The notes: generated by a model not told the origin, from the letters alone. A stretch of 64,000 nucleotides of DNA from JAHWKV01 sp040905365 (GCA_040905365.1 JBBDRQ010000072.1:1-64000), one strand, 5' to 3'; positions 16,313 to 25,045 are shown, numbered from the stretch's first letter. Program-made: numbers and translations.

Positions 16313-16974
16313 CCGGTCGCCGCCCTAAAACCCAAGTGCTCCTCCAGATCGCCCAGCGCGGAGCGCAAGACTGCGAGGTGCAGGAAGTCGCCCTCCTGAA
16401 CGATCGTCTTGACATCGGGAATCTGCGTCGACCCGAACCGGGTAAGTGCCACAACGCGCGCCTTACCGGGATCGCGCAGATCCTCGATGGGTCTGCCTAT
16501 GAACTGCAGAGGTGCCGGGATGCCTATGACCACTACCTCGCCGGACCCGACTGTCCACTCCACCGACTCGGCGGTGGGCATGACCCGAGCGAGAATCTGA
16601 TCCGTCGCCCACGCCACCGTACCCACTGTGCTGATCCCCAGACGTTCGTACATCTGGGCTCGCCGCGGATCATAGATGAGCGCCACGACCCTATTCACGT
16701 TGTAGTGCTCCTTGGCAATGCGCGCGGACACGATGTTGGTATTGTCGCCGCGGGTGACCGACGCGAATATCTCCGCCTCCCGTATACCCGCGTCCTCGAG
16801 AATTTCACGGTCGAACCCGACCCCAACCAACTGTTTGCCGCTGAAACCGGGCAAGACCCTCTCTTTAAACGCACTTTCGTCTTTGTCGATGATCGCGACG
16901 GTGAATCCGCGCCCTTCCAGCTCCCGGGCCAGCTCGGCTCCGACCCGGCCGCAACCTACAATCACCGCGTGCAT
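16309..16974 (-). CDS. trkA: TrkA-family potassium uptake regulator (first gene)
   Basis: A 221-residue RCK protein paralogous to its downstream neighbour. It has GCGRVGAELARELEGRG for nucleotide binding, VAIIDKDESAF, and SVTRGDNTNIVSARIAKEHYN near residue 95, which is typical of TrkA. The C-terminal domain includes IPDVKTIVQEGDFLHLAVL. The start faces the divergently transcribed KimA-like importer across 88 bp, so the two units probably share a control region. The two TrkA proteins may form a heteromeric ring, as inferred for CeoB/CeoC. Confidence 0.92.
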   Translation of the reverse strand: MHAVIVGCGRVGAELARELEGRGFTVAIIDKDESAFKERVLPGFSGKQLVGVGFDREILEDAGIREAEIFASVTRGDNTNIVSARIAKEHYNVNRVVALIYDPRRAQMYERLGISTVGTVAWATDQILARVMPTAESVEWTVGSGEVVVIGIPAPLQFIGRPIEDLRDPGKARVVALTRFGSTQIPDVKTIVQEGDFLHLAVLRSALGDLEEHLGFRAATG

Positions 16975-17062
16975 GCGTTCAAAATACCCCAGTTGATATC
17001 AGATCCCTAACCGGGTGCCGTAACGGCTGATCTGCGTTGCTTGCGGGCATAGGATTCATGGA

Positions 17063-19420
17063 GTGAAATCGACCTTCAACAGAGTCCTGCTGGGACAGCC
17101 CCTTTCAATGCATTCAGAGCAGCACCACCGCCCGCCCAAACGCAGTGCACTGGCGGTCTTCTCTTCCAACCCTCTTTCCTCCAGCGCCTACGCCACCGAT
17201 GAGATTCTGCTGATTCTTCTGGCGGGAGGGACTGCCGCGGCGGCTTTCTCCGTTCCCGTCGCTCTGTCGGTGCTGCTGGTAATGGCCGCGGTAATCTTCT
17301 CCTACCGCCTGACAATCCGAGCCTACCCCGATGGGGGCGGCGCTTACCTGGCCGCCCTCGACCACCTGGGCGCCCCGCCCGGGCTGATGGCGGCGTCGGC
17401 CTTGGTGATCAACTACGTCCTAACGGTGGCGGTGAGCATTTCCGCCGCAGTCGCGGCGATGAGCGCGGCGGTACCGGAGGTAAGGGACTATAAACTGGCC
17501 CTGGCCCTGGCGGGCGTCGGCCTGATCGCCGCGCTGAACCTAAGGGGACTCAGGGAATCGGGAACGCTTTTCGCCATACCCACCTACGGCTTTGTACTTG
17601 CCATGGGCACGATGATCGTCGTGGGGCTGATCCGCGCGTCCACCGGAGAGCTAACCCCCAACCCTGCCTTCGAACCGGAACTGGTACAGCCGGTTACCGC
17701 GTTCCTCCTGCTGCGCGCCTTTGCCGCCGGTTCCACCGCGTTGAGCGGCATAGAGACCATCTCAAGCCGGCTAAGAACGTTCAGACCGCCCGAATCACGA
17801 AACGCCGCCCAGACATTGCTGATCATCGGCGTAATACTGGGAAGCTTGTTCTTGGGGATCACGTTCCTGGCGCGAGCGGTCAACGTCAATCCGGCGCTTA
17901 TCGGGGAGGGCGCCACCGTCACCTCACAGGTCGCCCGAGGGGTCTTCGGCGGGAACCATCCGATGTACTATCTGGTCCAAACTTTGATCGCCGCTATTTT
18001 GGTATTGGCGGCCGGCACCGCCTACGCCGACTTCCCCCGGCTGGCGTCAATCCTTGCCAAAGACCGCTATTTGCCCAGATCCCTCAGCCGGCACGGAACC
18101 CGCAGAACCTCCACCCACTCGGTAACCATCCTGACCGCCGCGGCGGCCGGGTTGCTGATCGGCTACGGCGCCGACTTGCACCGACTTATCCCGCTGTACG
18201 TGCTCGGGGTCTTCACCACATTTACCCTTTCGCAAGCCGGGGTGGTCTCGATGACCCTAAACGAGCGGCGAAAAGCGATAGGCCTTGCCAAGACACCCGA
18301 CCCGGCGTGGCGATTAAAGGTGATCATAGGAAGCTTTGGCGCCATCGCCACCTTCGTCGCGCTGATGGTCGTTGGATCGACGGAGTTCCTGGTTCCCCCG
18401 GCATCGGGCCGCAACGGCGGTTTTCGGGGAGGGACTTGGCAGGTGATGGTCCTGATTCCCACGCTGGCCTGGCTGATGTGGAAAATGCACCTGCACTACC
18501 TGTCCGTGGAAAAGAAGCTGGAGTTTACCGGCGACATTCCTCAGATGCGTAGCGAAAAGGTGGTGTTGGTGCTGTCTCGCTTCAGGGGCGCGACCAAAGC
18601 TCTGGCCTTTGCCCGGACCATCGCACCCACGGAGTTGAGGGCCGTCGCCTTTCGCTGCTCCGAGCAGGGACTTGCGGATCTCAACAACCGCTGGGCGTCG
18701 ATGGGCGTGCGCACTCCCATAGAGCCGGTAGGCAACGAAATCAAGGACGTAATCAAGTTCGTCGACTCGATGGGTCCGACTTCGCGCGAGCCGGTAACCC
18801 TGATCTTCCCCGATCCCCACTACACCACTTGGTTGGGCCATTTCCTCAATAACCGCAACAGCCTCAAGCTGAAGAAGGCGTTCCTGTTCAAAAGCGGCAC
18901 GGTGCTGGTTAGCATTCCCTACGAGGCGACCAGGGAACCTGAACCGCGCCGGCTCCAAGCTCCGGGGCGCTTGGCTCTGGTGGTGGCAGTGTCCGCAGTC
19001 AACCAGTCCACAGTCCGAGCGGTGCGCTACGCGGAGTCGCTAAACCCCGCCGAGCTCAAAGCGATTTCTATTCAGGTGGAGCCGGGAGCCGCCGAGCGCC
19101 TTACCGACGAGTGGGGCCGCTCCGGCCTTACGGTCCCCCTGGAGATCGTCGATTCGCCGTTCGGCGACCTGGTGGAGCCGCTGAAACGGGAGCTGCGCGC
19201 CCTGGGACCCAACACCAACGACGCGATAGGCGTGGTAGTGCCCGAGTTCGTCGTTCCACATTGGTGGCAGGCGCTCCTGCACACGCAGACCGCGTTCTTC
19301 ATCAAGGCCGCCCTACTGTTCGAGCCCGAGATCATCGTGATCAACGTGCCCCTGCGCGTACACCCGCCCAAGCAAAAAACCAAACGCCTACCCGAGTCGA
19401 GCCAAAGTACCAAGCCATAA
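17063..19420 (+). CDS. KimA-like APC-superfamily potassium importer with two C-terminal USP-like domains
   Basis: A 785-residue membrane protein from a GTG start. About 12 helices occupy residues 35-480. The N-terminus (FSSNPLSSSAYATDEILLIL, YRLTIRAYPDGGGAYL, INYVLTVAVSISA) closely follows the pattern of the Bacillus K+/H+ symporter KimA, and mycobacterial Rv2690c lies beside TrkA genes as here. The cytosolic C-terminus appears to hold two similar USP-like domains, about 490-640 and 645-775. They end alike: LGHFLNNRNSLKLKKAFLFK and LLHTQTAFFIKAALLF. Bacillus KimA has one such domain, which binds c-di-AMP. Potassium as substrate is inferred from similarity and context, and amino-acid transport remains the alternative. 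Confidence 0.8.
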   Translation: MKSTFNRVLLGQPLSMHSEQHHRPPKRSALAVFSSNPLSSSAYATDEILLILLAGGTAAAAFSVPVALSVLLVMAAVIFSYRLTIRAYPDGGGAYLAALDHLGAPPGLMAASALVINYVLTVAVSISAAVAAMSAAVPEVRDYKLALALAGVGLIAALNLRGLRESGTLFAIPTYGFVLAMGTMIVVGLIRASTGELTPNPAFEPELVQPVTAFLLLRAFAAGSTALSGIETISSRLRTFRPPESRNAAQTLLIIGVILGSLFLGITFLARAVNVNPALIGEGATVTSQVARGVFGGNHPMYYLVQTLIAAILVLAAGTAYADFPRLASILAKDRYLPRSLSRHGTRRTSTHSVTILTAAAAGLLIGYGADLHRLIPLYVLGVFTTFTLSQAGVVSMTLNERRKAIGLAKTPDPAWRLKVIIGSFGAIATFVALMVVGSTEFLVPPASGRNGGFRGGTWQVMVLIPTLAWLMWKMHLHYLSVEKKLEFTGDIPQMRSEKVVLVLSRFRGATKALAFARTIAPTELRAVAFRCSEQGLADLNNRWASMGVRTPIEPVGNEIKDVIKFVDSMGPTSREPVTLIFPDPHYTTWLGHFLNNRNSLKLKKAFLFKSGTVLVSIPYEATREPEPRRLQAPGRLALVVAVSAVNQSTVRAVRYAESLNPAELKAISIQVEPGAAERLTDEWGRSGLTVPLEIVDSPFGDLVEPLKRELRALGPNTNDAIGVVVPEFVVPHWWQALLHTQTAFFIKAALLFEPEIIVINVPLRVHPPKQKTKRLPESSQSTKP

Positions 19421-19422
19421 CT

Positions 19423-19474
19423 AAACGGGGGAGACGGCTGGAGCTCTGGACCCCGCTGCCATCGTCCCCGTTTT
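19423..19474. terminator. Bidirectional terminator between the KimA-like gene and hppA
   Basis: An interrupted stem pairs AAACGGGG (19423-19430) with CCCCGTTT (19466-19473) and continues inward through a partly paired GACGGC/GCTGCC region. The plus side continues into a T run and the minus side reads TTTAG, so it can serve the two convergent genes. Confidence 0.6.
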
Positions 19475-19498
19475 CGGGAAATCGCCGCGGTGCTTGCC

Positions 19499-21571
19499 CT
19501 ACGCTACGAAGGCCGAGGCGAAGATCAGCGAGACGATCGTCATCACCTTGATGACGATGTTCATCGACGGACCTGCGGTGTCCTTGAAGGGATCGCCCAC
19601 GGTGTCGCCGATAACCGCCGCCTTGTGCTGCTCGGACCCCTTACCGCCGTGGTGGCCGGCTTCGATGTACTTTTTGGCGTTGTCCCAGGCTCCGCCCGAG
19701 TTGGCCATAAAGATCGCCAGCAGGAAGCCGGTCACCAGCGCTCCGGCCAGCAGACCGCCCAACGCCTCGGCGCTTATGAAGCCCACCACCAGCGGCAGGG
19801 CCACGGCCAGCGACCCCGGGATCACCATCTCCTTGAGAGCGGCTGCGGTGGCGATATCGACCGCCTTGGCGTAGTCGGCCTTGGCGTCGGTGGAGCCGTC
19901 CAGCAGGCCCTTGATGGTCTTGAACTGGCGGCGCACCTCCTCGATCATTTTGAAAGCCGCCCGCCCGACCGCGTTGATCGTCAGGCTCGCAAACAGGAAC
20001 GGGAACATCCCGCCCAGGAACAAGCCCACCACGACACCCACGTTGGTGATATCGATGGATTCCAGGCCCACCGCCTGGGTAAACGCCGCAAACAGAGCCA
20101 GCGACGTAACTGCGGCCGAACCGATCGCAAAACCCTTGCCCAGTGCCGCCGTGGTGTTGCCGAGCGAGTCCAGCTCGTCGGTTGCCGCACGCACATCGGG
20201 GGGAAGGTGCGCCATCTCAGCTATACCGCCGGCGTTGTCGGCGATTGGGCCGTAGGCGTCCACGGCAACCGTGATGCCGAGGGTGGACAAAACACCGATG
20301 GCGGCGATGGCGACGCCGTAAATGCCGCCGCCCTCTCCGATCGCCCAAAACCCGGTGTAGAACGCCCCTCCGACTCCGGCGGCCACCACGATGACACTGA
20401 AAGCAGCCGATTTCATACCCTCCGCGATTCCCGCAAGGATGACCGTAGCCGGGCCGGTCTCCGCCTGCCGGGCGATGTTCTTGACCGACTTGTAGTGGTC
20501 CGAGGTGAAGATCTCGGAGATTTTGCCCACTAGTACTCCCACCAACAGGCCGATCAGGACCGAGAAAAAGATCCCGATCGGATTCTCCACACCCGGGGTG
20601 TCCGAGAAGATCCACAAAGTCAAGCCAAGGACCCCGAAGGTGGTCAGCACCGCGGCCACATTGCCGCCTCGGTGCAACGCCTTGGAGAGGTTGGCTTCCT
20701 TACCCGATACCCTCACGAAAAAAGAGCCGATGATCGCCGAGAACATGCCCACGGCCGCGACGGCCAGCGGGAAGATGATCATCTCGCCGACGTAGCCGCG
20801 GCCGGCAAAGGCCAGGGCCGCGTACGCGATCGGCGCCACCAGGGAGCCGATGTAACTCTCGAACAGGTCGGCGCCCATGCCGGCTACGTCGCCGACGTTG
20901 TCGCCCACATTGTCGGCGATAACGGCCGGGTTGCGAGGATCGTCTTCGGGAATACCTGATTCCACTTTGCCCACGAGGTCGGCGCCGACGTCTGCGGCTT
21001 TGGTGAAGATGCCTCCTCCGACGCGCGCGAACAGGGCTATGGAGGAACCGCCCAGTCCTATCGCCGCCAGGACGTCGTACTGGTTCTCATCGGGAATGTC
21101 GAGAACGTTGACGAACATCAGATACCCCAGACCGACGCCCAAAAGTCCCAGACCCGCCACGGTGAAACCCATCACTCCGCCGCCGCGAAACGCTACCGGC
21201 AACGCCTTGGCCACGCCCCCGGACCGAGCGGCCTCGGCGGTACGGGAGTTGGCCGAAGTAGCGATGCGCATCCCGATGAAGCCGGCCAGACCCGACAGCA
21301 GCGCTCCGAAGACGTAGGCCACGCTGCCCCACGGCATACCCCAGTCCAAAACGACCGAGATCAACACGGCCATCACGGCCACAAAGACCAAGATCGCCAT
21401 GTATTCGCGCCGCATGAAGGCGTTGGCGCCCTCTTTGATGGCGGCGGAGATCTCCTTCATTCGGTCGTTGCCTTCGTCGTAGGCAAGTACCTGGCGCGCG
21501 TAGAAAAACGCCAGCACGAGCGCGGCGAACCCGGCTACGAGCGCGACAAACAGCAGCGCGTCATTGGACAC
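19499..21571 (-). CDS. hppA: Membrane-bound proton/sodium-translocating pyrophosphatase, K+-dependent type predicted
   Basis: A 690-residue integral protein with about 16 helices that uses pyrophosphate hydrolysis to pump H+ or Na+. The catalytic segment DVGADLVGKVESGIPEDDPR and the next NPAVIADNVGDNVGDVAGMG motif are intact, as is AVDAYGPIADNAGGIAEMA. At the K+-determining site it reads GNTTAALGKGFAIGSA: Ala instead of the Lys of GNTTKA, which by family knowledge marks the potassium-dependent class. Whether H+ or Na+ is pumped cannot be read reliably. The ATG at 21571 faces a 444-bp divergent region holding an inverted-repeat element. Pyrophosphate from biosynthesis would fuel it. Confidence 0.94.
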   Translation of the reverse strand: MSNDALLFVALVAGFAALVLAFFYARQVLAYDEGNDRMKEISAAIKEGANAFMRREYMAILVFVAVMAVLISVVLDWGMPWGSVAYVFGALLSGLAGFIGMRIATSANSRTAEAARSGGVAKALPVAFRGGGVMGFTVAGLGLLGVGLGYLMFVNVLDIPDENQYDVLAAIGLGGSSIALFARVGGGIFTKAADVGADLVGKVESGIPEDDPRNPAVIADNVGDNVGDVAGMGADLFESYIGSLVAPIAYAALAFAGRGYVGEMIIFPLAVAAVGMFSAIIGSFFVRVSGKEANLSKALHRGGNVAAVLTTFGVLGLTLWIFSDTPGVENPIGIFFSVLIGLLVGVLVGKISEIFTSDHYKSVKNIARQAETGPATVILAGIAEGMKSAAFSVIVVAAGVGGAFYTGFWAIGEGGGIYGVAIAAIGVLSTLGITVAVDAYGPIADNAGGIAEMAHLPPDVRAATDELDSLGNTTAALGKGFAIGSAAVTSLALFAAFTQAVGLESIDITNVGVVVGLFLGGMFPFLFASLTINAVGRAAFKMIEEVRRQFKTIKGLLDGSTDAKADYAKAVDIATAAALKEMVIPGSLAVALPLVVGFISAEALGGLLAGALVTGFLLAIFMANSGGAWDNAKKYIEAGHHGGKGSEQHKAAVIGDTVGDPFKDTAGPSMNIVIKVMTIVSLIFASAFVA

Positions 21572-21796
21572 TTAAGACCCTCTCACTAGTCGATCAACAT
21601 GGCGGCACTTTACCTACGCCGGAAGGGGACTCACCCATCTGGGGCGATGCCCCTACACCAGACATTGCGGGGAAAGAAGCCTCCATCCATTTCTCGTTCT
21701 AAATTTCTAGTTCTATTTCTAGTATCGGTAGGCAGCCCGCGCACGGGGCGCGCAGCGCTTCAGACGCTGGCGATTATACCGACTTGCCAATAACCC
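21572..21796. other. hppA upstream region with a 12-bp tandem near-repeat
   Basis: No credible gene. It should carry the minus-strand hppA promoter. At about 21698-21722 the sequence atttctagttct is followed directly by atttctagtatc, a 12-bp tandem near-repeat in an A+T-rich patch. No clear -10/-35 pair could be fixed. Confidence 0.5.
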
Positions 21797-21964
21797 GCTA
21801 GTGCCGTGACCACTAGCGTTTGCGAGGTTTGGAGCGCGTGAGGTGTTTCCTGGCAAGGCCGCACTGAGCGCCGCTAGCTTCGCCCTAACGGTGCGAGGGA
21901 GAACGCAGCCAGGGGGCAGCTCACGCCGCCAAACGCCCCGAAGGTTGGTGGTCACGGCACTAGC
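21797..21964. repeat. Complete dispersed inverted-repeat element, about 168 bp, MITE-like
   Basis: The element is bounded by perfect 17-bp terminal inverted repeats, gctagtgccgtgaccac at 21797-21813 and its complement at 21948-21964. Inward the arms stay imperfectly complementary for about 60 bases each (the left contains gcgaggtttggagcgcgtg, the right its diverged partner), so the whole would fold into a long hairpin. The central part has no coding potential. Related arms lie at 1-56, 28893-28952 and, weakly, 45603-45665. No target-site duplication could be seen. It lies between divergent hppA and the lipoprotein gene. Confidence 0.8.
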
Positions 21965-22015
21965 TCAATGCGGTCGGCGTTTGAGTCTTTCGATCGGTTG
22001 GGCCACAATGCCCGA

Positions 22016-22648
22016 GTGAACCCGAGCGGACGTTGCCTCAGAGCCCTAGCGCTGGCCGCCGCTTTGGTTATCTTCGTTCCGGCTTGCGGTGACGACTCGG
22101 AAACGGGCTCCAGGGGCAGCGATGCCGGCGACGCGGACCCCGGCGAAGTCTCATCGGATTTCAAACTGCTCGAGATCGTGGCAGCCGATCCACTGGACAG
22201 CCCCGAAGGCGTCGAGAAAGTCCAGGGGGAGGGGCCCAAGGTCGTCGCTCTGCTAAACCGCCTCTACGACATCGCCTTCTTGGATCCCGAGCTGTGGGAA
22301 GAAGGAGAGCATTCACAGATGTTGGAGTTGTTCACCGACCAAGGTCGCGAGCAGGTGTCCCAGGATCTCGAATCCCTGGCGCTTGGGGAGCTGGCGTCCC
22401 AGTTCGAGCGGATAACCCCCGACAAGCAAGAGGTGACCAAAGTGACCTTCTTCGTCGGTGACAATCTGACCACGCCGATCGGCCTGGCCTCGGTGGTCTT
22501 CACAGCTACCGGCACTCCGGCGGACGACGAACTGGAACCGTTGACGATAGCGCAAACCGCCAACTACTGGGTGACCTTTGACGACGGCTACAAGATCTCG
22601 GCTTACTCGGCGGTTCTCGGAATCGATGAGCAAGAGGACCAGGAATGA
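22016..22648 (+). CDS. Predicted lipoprotein of unknown function
   Basis: From the GTG at 22016 the protein has 210 residues and begins with a lipoprotein signal: basic NPSGRCLR, a hydrophobic ALALAAALVIF core and lipobox VPAC followed by Gly-Asp-Asp. An earlier in-frame ATG at 21968 touches the repeat element and would add 16 residues before the signal, so it is less likely. A low-complexity Gly/Ser/Asp linker leads to an alpha/beta domain ending VNYW-like (ANYWVTFDDGYKISAYSAVL). It overlaps the LCP gene start by 4 bp (ATGA), so the two probably act together at the cell envelope. No family recognised. Confidence 0.75.
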   Translation: MNPSGRCLRALALAAALVIFVPACGDDSETGSRGSDAGDADPGEVSSDFKLLEIVAADPLDSPEGVEKVQGEGPKVVALLNRLYDIAFLDPELWEEGEHSQMLELFTDQGREQVSQDLESLALGELASQFERITPDKQEVTKVTFFVGDNLTTPIGLASVVFTATGTPADDELEPLTIAQTANYWVTFDDGYKISAYSAVLGIDEQEDQE

Positions 22649-23568
22649 CCGCCGGATACCGGAGCATGCGCACCCGAACGACCCTGATCTCGGTGCTGGT
22701 TCTGCTCGGGTTGACGCTCGGCGCGGCCTGGTGGCTGGTCGCTCCGGTGCTGGCCGCAAGCCCAACCGAGGACACCGCGGTCGAGATCCGCAAAGTAGCA
22801 GCATCGAACTGGTATCCCACCTCCGGGGAGCCGCTGTTCATAGCTGTGCTGGGCAGCGACACTCGCAACGGTCCGCCCAGCGGAGGCGGCGGCCGTTGCG
22901 ACGCGATTCACATCGTCGCCATCAACCCACAGGAAAAGGCCGGTACCATTTTGAACATCCCCCGGGACACCTACGTAGCCGTCCCGGGCATGGGCAGGAC
23001 CAAAATCAACGCCGCCTGCACCCGCGGCGCGCCGACCATGGTCCAAGCCCTGCAAAACCACACCGGGCTGCCTATCCATTACTACGCCATCACCGAGTTC
23101 AGCAACTTCGTCGCGCTCATCAACGAGACCGGTGCAATCAATGTGCCCGTACCCTACGCAATGCGGGACTCGCCTTCGGGAGCCCACTTCCCGCAAGGCA
23201 ACGCGCTTATGAACGGCACCCAAGCTCTGGCCTTTAGCCGCAACCGCAAGGACACCCCCAGAGGTGACTTCAGCCGGACCGAAAACCAGGGGATATTCAT
23301 GAAGGCGATGCACACCAAGTTTCGGGAGGAGACCGCGATGGATCTGCACCGGGTCTTCGATTATATCAAAGCGGCCCGGCGCCACGTCCAAACCGACGTG
23401 CCCGTGTCGGAGATAGTGCAGTTGGCGATGCTGGCCAGGGATATAGATCCGGCCGACATAGCCAACCTGACCATACCCGGCTCGACCGGCATGGCCGGAC
23501 GGGCCAGCGTCGTCTTCCCTGCACCGGGAGACATCTACACTAGAGTGAAAGATGATGGTATTTACTGA
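22645..23568 (+). CDS. LytR-CpsA-Psr family cell-wall glycopolymer ligase
   Basis: LCP proteins transfer undecaprenyl-linked glycopolymers onto peptidoglycan outside the cell. This 307-residue protein has an N-terminal membrane anchor (about 14-38), then the LCP domain: FIAVLGSDTRNG, NIPRDTYVAVPGMGRTKINA with the pyrophosphate-binding Arg/Asp, and LAFSRNRKDTPRGDFSRTEN, the second Arg cluster. The ATG overlaps the stop of the lipoprotein gene (ATGA), showing translational coupling. It has no C-terminal LytR_C domain. The family call is strong; the polymer attached is unknown. Confidence 0.9.
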   Translation: MTAGYRSMRTRTTLISVLVLLGLTLGAAWWLVAPVLAASPTEDTAVEIRKVAASNWYPTSGEPLFIAVLGSDTRNGPPSGGGGRCDAIHIVAINPQEKAGTILNIPRDTYVAVPGMGRTKINAACTRGAPTMVQALQNHTGLPIHYYAITEFSNFVALINETGAINVPVPYAMRDSPSGAHFPQGNALMNGTQALAFSRNRKDTPRGDFSRTENQGIFMKAMHTKFREETAMDLHRVFDYIKAARRHVQTDVPVSEIVQLAMLARDIDPADIANLTIPGSTGMAGRASVVFPAPGDIYTRVKDDGIY

Positions 23569-23604
23569 CGCTCCGCGTCCCTTCGACTCCAGCGAATAGC
23601 TCCA

Positions 23605-24618
23605 TTGGAGCACTCCTTCTGGCTCTACGCCGGCTTCCTTGCTTTCGTCGTAGCCGCGCTGCTCATCGATCTGAAAGTCTTTCACTCCGAAGCCAGGAAG
23701 GTGACCACCAAAGAAGCCGGGGTATGGGCAACGATTTGGATCGGGCTCGGCATAGCCTTCGGTATCGGCGTCTACTTCTGGATGGGCCCGACATCCGCAG
23801 GCGAATACTTCGCCGGCTTTCTAATCGAAAAGGCACTTTCGGTAGACAACATCTTTGTCTTCCTGGTGATCTTCGGCTACTTCAGGGTCCGGCCCGAACA
23901 CCAGCACCAAGTGCTGTTCTTCGGCATCCTCGGCGCGATCGTCTTCCGCGGGCTGTTCATAGCAGCCGGCATCACCCTCATCAACCGCTTCGAGTGGGTC
24001 CTTTACCTAATGGGAGCGCTGCTGCTGTACAGCGCCTACAAGATCGGCAGGGGAACCGACTCCGTCCACCCCGAGGACAACCCGGTGCTCAAGCTGTTTC
24101 GAAGGACCTTTCCCACCACCAGCCAGTACCACGGACAGAAGCTCTTCGTCAGAGAAGGCGGCCGCCGGGTCGCCACTCCGCTGTTCGTCGTGCTGCTGGT
24201 GATAGAGGTAACCGACGTCGCCTTCGCCGTGGACTCCATACCGGCGATCTTCGCCATCACACGCGACCCGTTTATCATCCTCACCTCGAACGTCTTTGCG
24301 ATTCTGGGCCTGCGGGCCCTGTACTTCCTACTGGCCTCCAGCATCGAGCGGTTCCACCTGCTGAAGTACGGTCTGGCGTTCATTCTGGCGTTCGTAGGCG
24401 TAAAGATGCTGGCGGCCGAGTTCTGGCACCCGCCCATTGGACTGTCGCTCGCGGTCATAGTGGGCGCCTTGGTTGTAACGGTCGTGGCGTCGCTGAAGAC
24501 AACCCCCAGCCACGAGGTCCCCGACGAGCTGCCGGACCCAGAAAATACCCTCGGCCTCGAAGAGCCGGAGGACTCCGCGCAACAGGACGCACGGGGCGGC
24601 GGCGGGGGTAGGACCTAA
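23605..24618 (+). CDS. TerC/Alx-family integral membrane protein
   Basis: A 337-residue, roughly nine-helix protein from a TTG start. Family hallmarks are LIDLKVFH near the first helix, EKALSVDNIFVFLVIFGYF, and EVTDVAFAVDSIPAIFAIT with the membrane Asp residues thought to bind metal. Relatives include Alx (manganese export) and TerC (tellurite-resistance loci), with roles in metallating secreted proteins proposed in Firmicutes. The tail is acidic then Gly-rich. It starts 36 bp after the LCP gene, too close for a yybP-ykoY manganese riboswitch, so co-transcription with the lipoprotein-LCP pair is likely. The TTG start is supported by family N-terminal length, not by a clear ribosome site. Confidence 0.88.
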   Translation: MEHSFWLYAGFLAFVVAALLIDLKVFHSEARKVTTKEAGVWATIWIGLGIAFGIGVYFWMGPTSAGEYFAGFLIEKALSVDNIFVFLVIFGYFRVRPEHQHQVLFFGILGAIVFRGLFIAAGITLINRFEWVLYLMGALLLYSAYKIGRGTDSVHPEDNPVLKLFRRTFPTTSQYHGQKLFVREGGRRVATPLFVVLLVIEVTDVAFAVDSIPAIFAITRDPFIILTSNVFAILGLRALYFLLASSIERFHLLKYGLAFILAFVGVKMLAAEFWHPPIGLSLAVIVGALVVTVVASLKTTPSHEVPDELPDPENTLGLEEPEDSAQQDARGGGGGRT

Positions 24619-24643
24619 GCCGGAGGCCGCGTCCCGCATTAGG

Positions 24644-25045
24644 CTAGGGCAAGTTGACGTCGGCGCGTGATTTGGCGGTGACCTCCGTGGTGCCGGACAG
24701 CCCGGGCAGCACCATGCTGACCGGAACCGAAACCGTGACTACTGCGCTGGTCGTACCCATCTCGCATTCACACGAGGTGAGCACCGCCCCGTTAGCCGCA
24801 GCGTACTCCTCAGCCTTTTGGTGAGGGTCTATGCCAATAGCGGGTATCAGCTCGGCGGCGGCGGCCAGGGAGGCGAAGTCGGCAGCGGTCTGCGCCCGTG
24901 TGCGAGCCATGAACAAACCGGCCAGGTCGGCCAGCCCCATCAAGAACACCATAGCCATAGCCGCACCGCCCAGCAGAGCGATGGACGCGTTACCTCTTTC
25001 GCAGGCCCGGCTAGTACTAGTACTAGTACTAGTACTAGACCTCAT
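24644..25045 (-). CDS. TadE-like pilus/secretion pseudopilin, last gene of Tad operon
   Basis: A 133-residue protein like Rv3654c and the TadE-like members of the actinobacterial secretion neighbourhood. It has one hydrophobic helix (about 24-44: ASIALLGGAAMAMVFLMGLA) preceded by a basic ERGN segment typical of the pilin-like cleavage region. The rest is an Ala-rich extracytoplasmic part with two cysteines in SCECEMG. The ATG overlaps the upstream tadE stop (ATGA), which supports the start. Therefore the hexanucleotide repeat at 25011-25038 is translated as Ser-Thr repeats in the cytoplasmic leader. Confidence 0.8.
   Translation of the reverse strand: MRSSTSTSTSTSRACERGNASIALLGGAAMAMVFLMGLADLAGLFMARTRAQTAADFASLAAAAELIPAIGIDPHQKAEEYAAANGAVLTSCECEMGTTSAVVTVSVPVSMVLPGLSGTTEVTAKSRADVNLP
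25011..25038. repeat. Hexanucleotide microsatellite (ctagta)4.7
   Basis: Four full ctagta units plus ctag. It lies within codons 3-12 of the TadE-like gene, where it encodes alternating Ser and Thr. Copy-number change would lengthen or shorten the leader without a frameshift. Confidence 0.95.

Noticed and set aside
16975..17062. c-di-AMP (ydaO) riboswitch before the KimA-like gene
   Set aside because: The 88-bp divergent gap is too short and no recognisable helices were found.
19490..20533. 347-codon open frame opposite hppA
   Set aside because: Arg/His/Gly-rich shadow translation with no domain; it covers the conserved C-terminal half of the pyrophosphatase.
21719..21955. 78-codon frame across the repeat element
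   Set aside because: It runs through the terminal repeat and both arms; its similarity to a frame at 28759-28941 reflects the DNA repeat, not a protein family.
23569..23604. yybP-ykoY manganese riboswitch before the TerC gene
   Set aside because: Only 36 bp separate the LCP stop and the TerC start, too little for the structure.
25011..25038. CRISPR-like array
   Set aside because: Contiguous 6-bp units without spacers; it is a coding microsatellite. No CRISPR repeats or cas genes were seen in the window.
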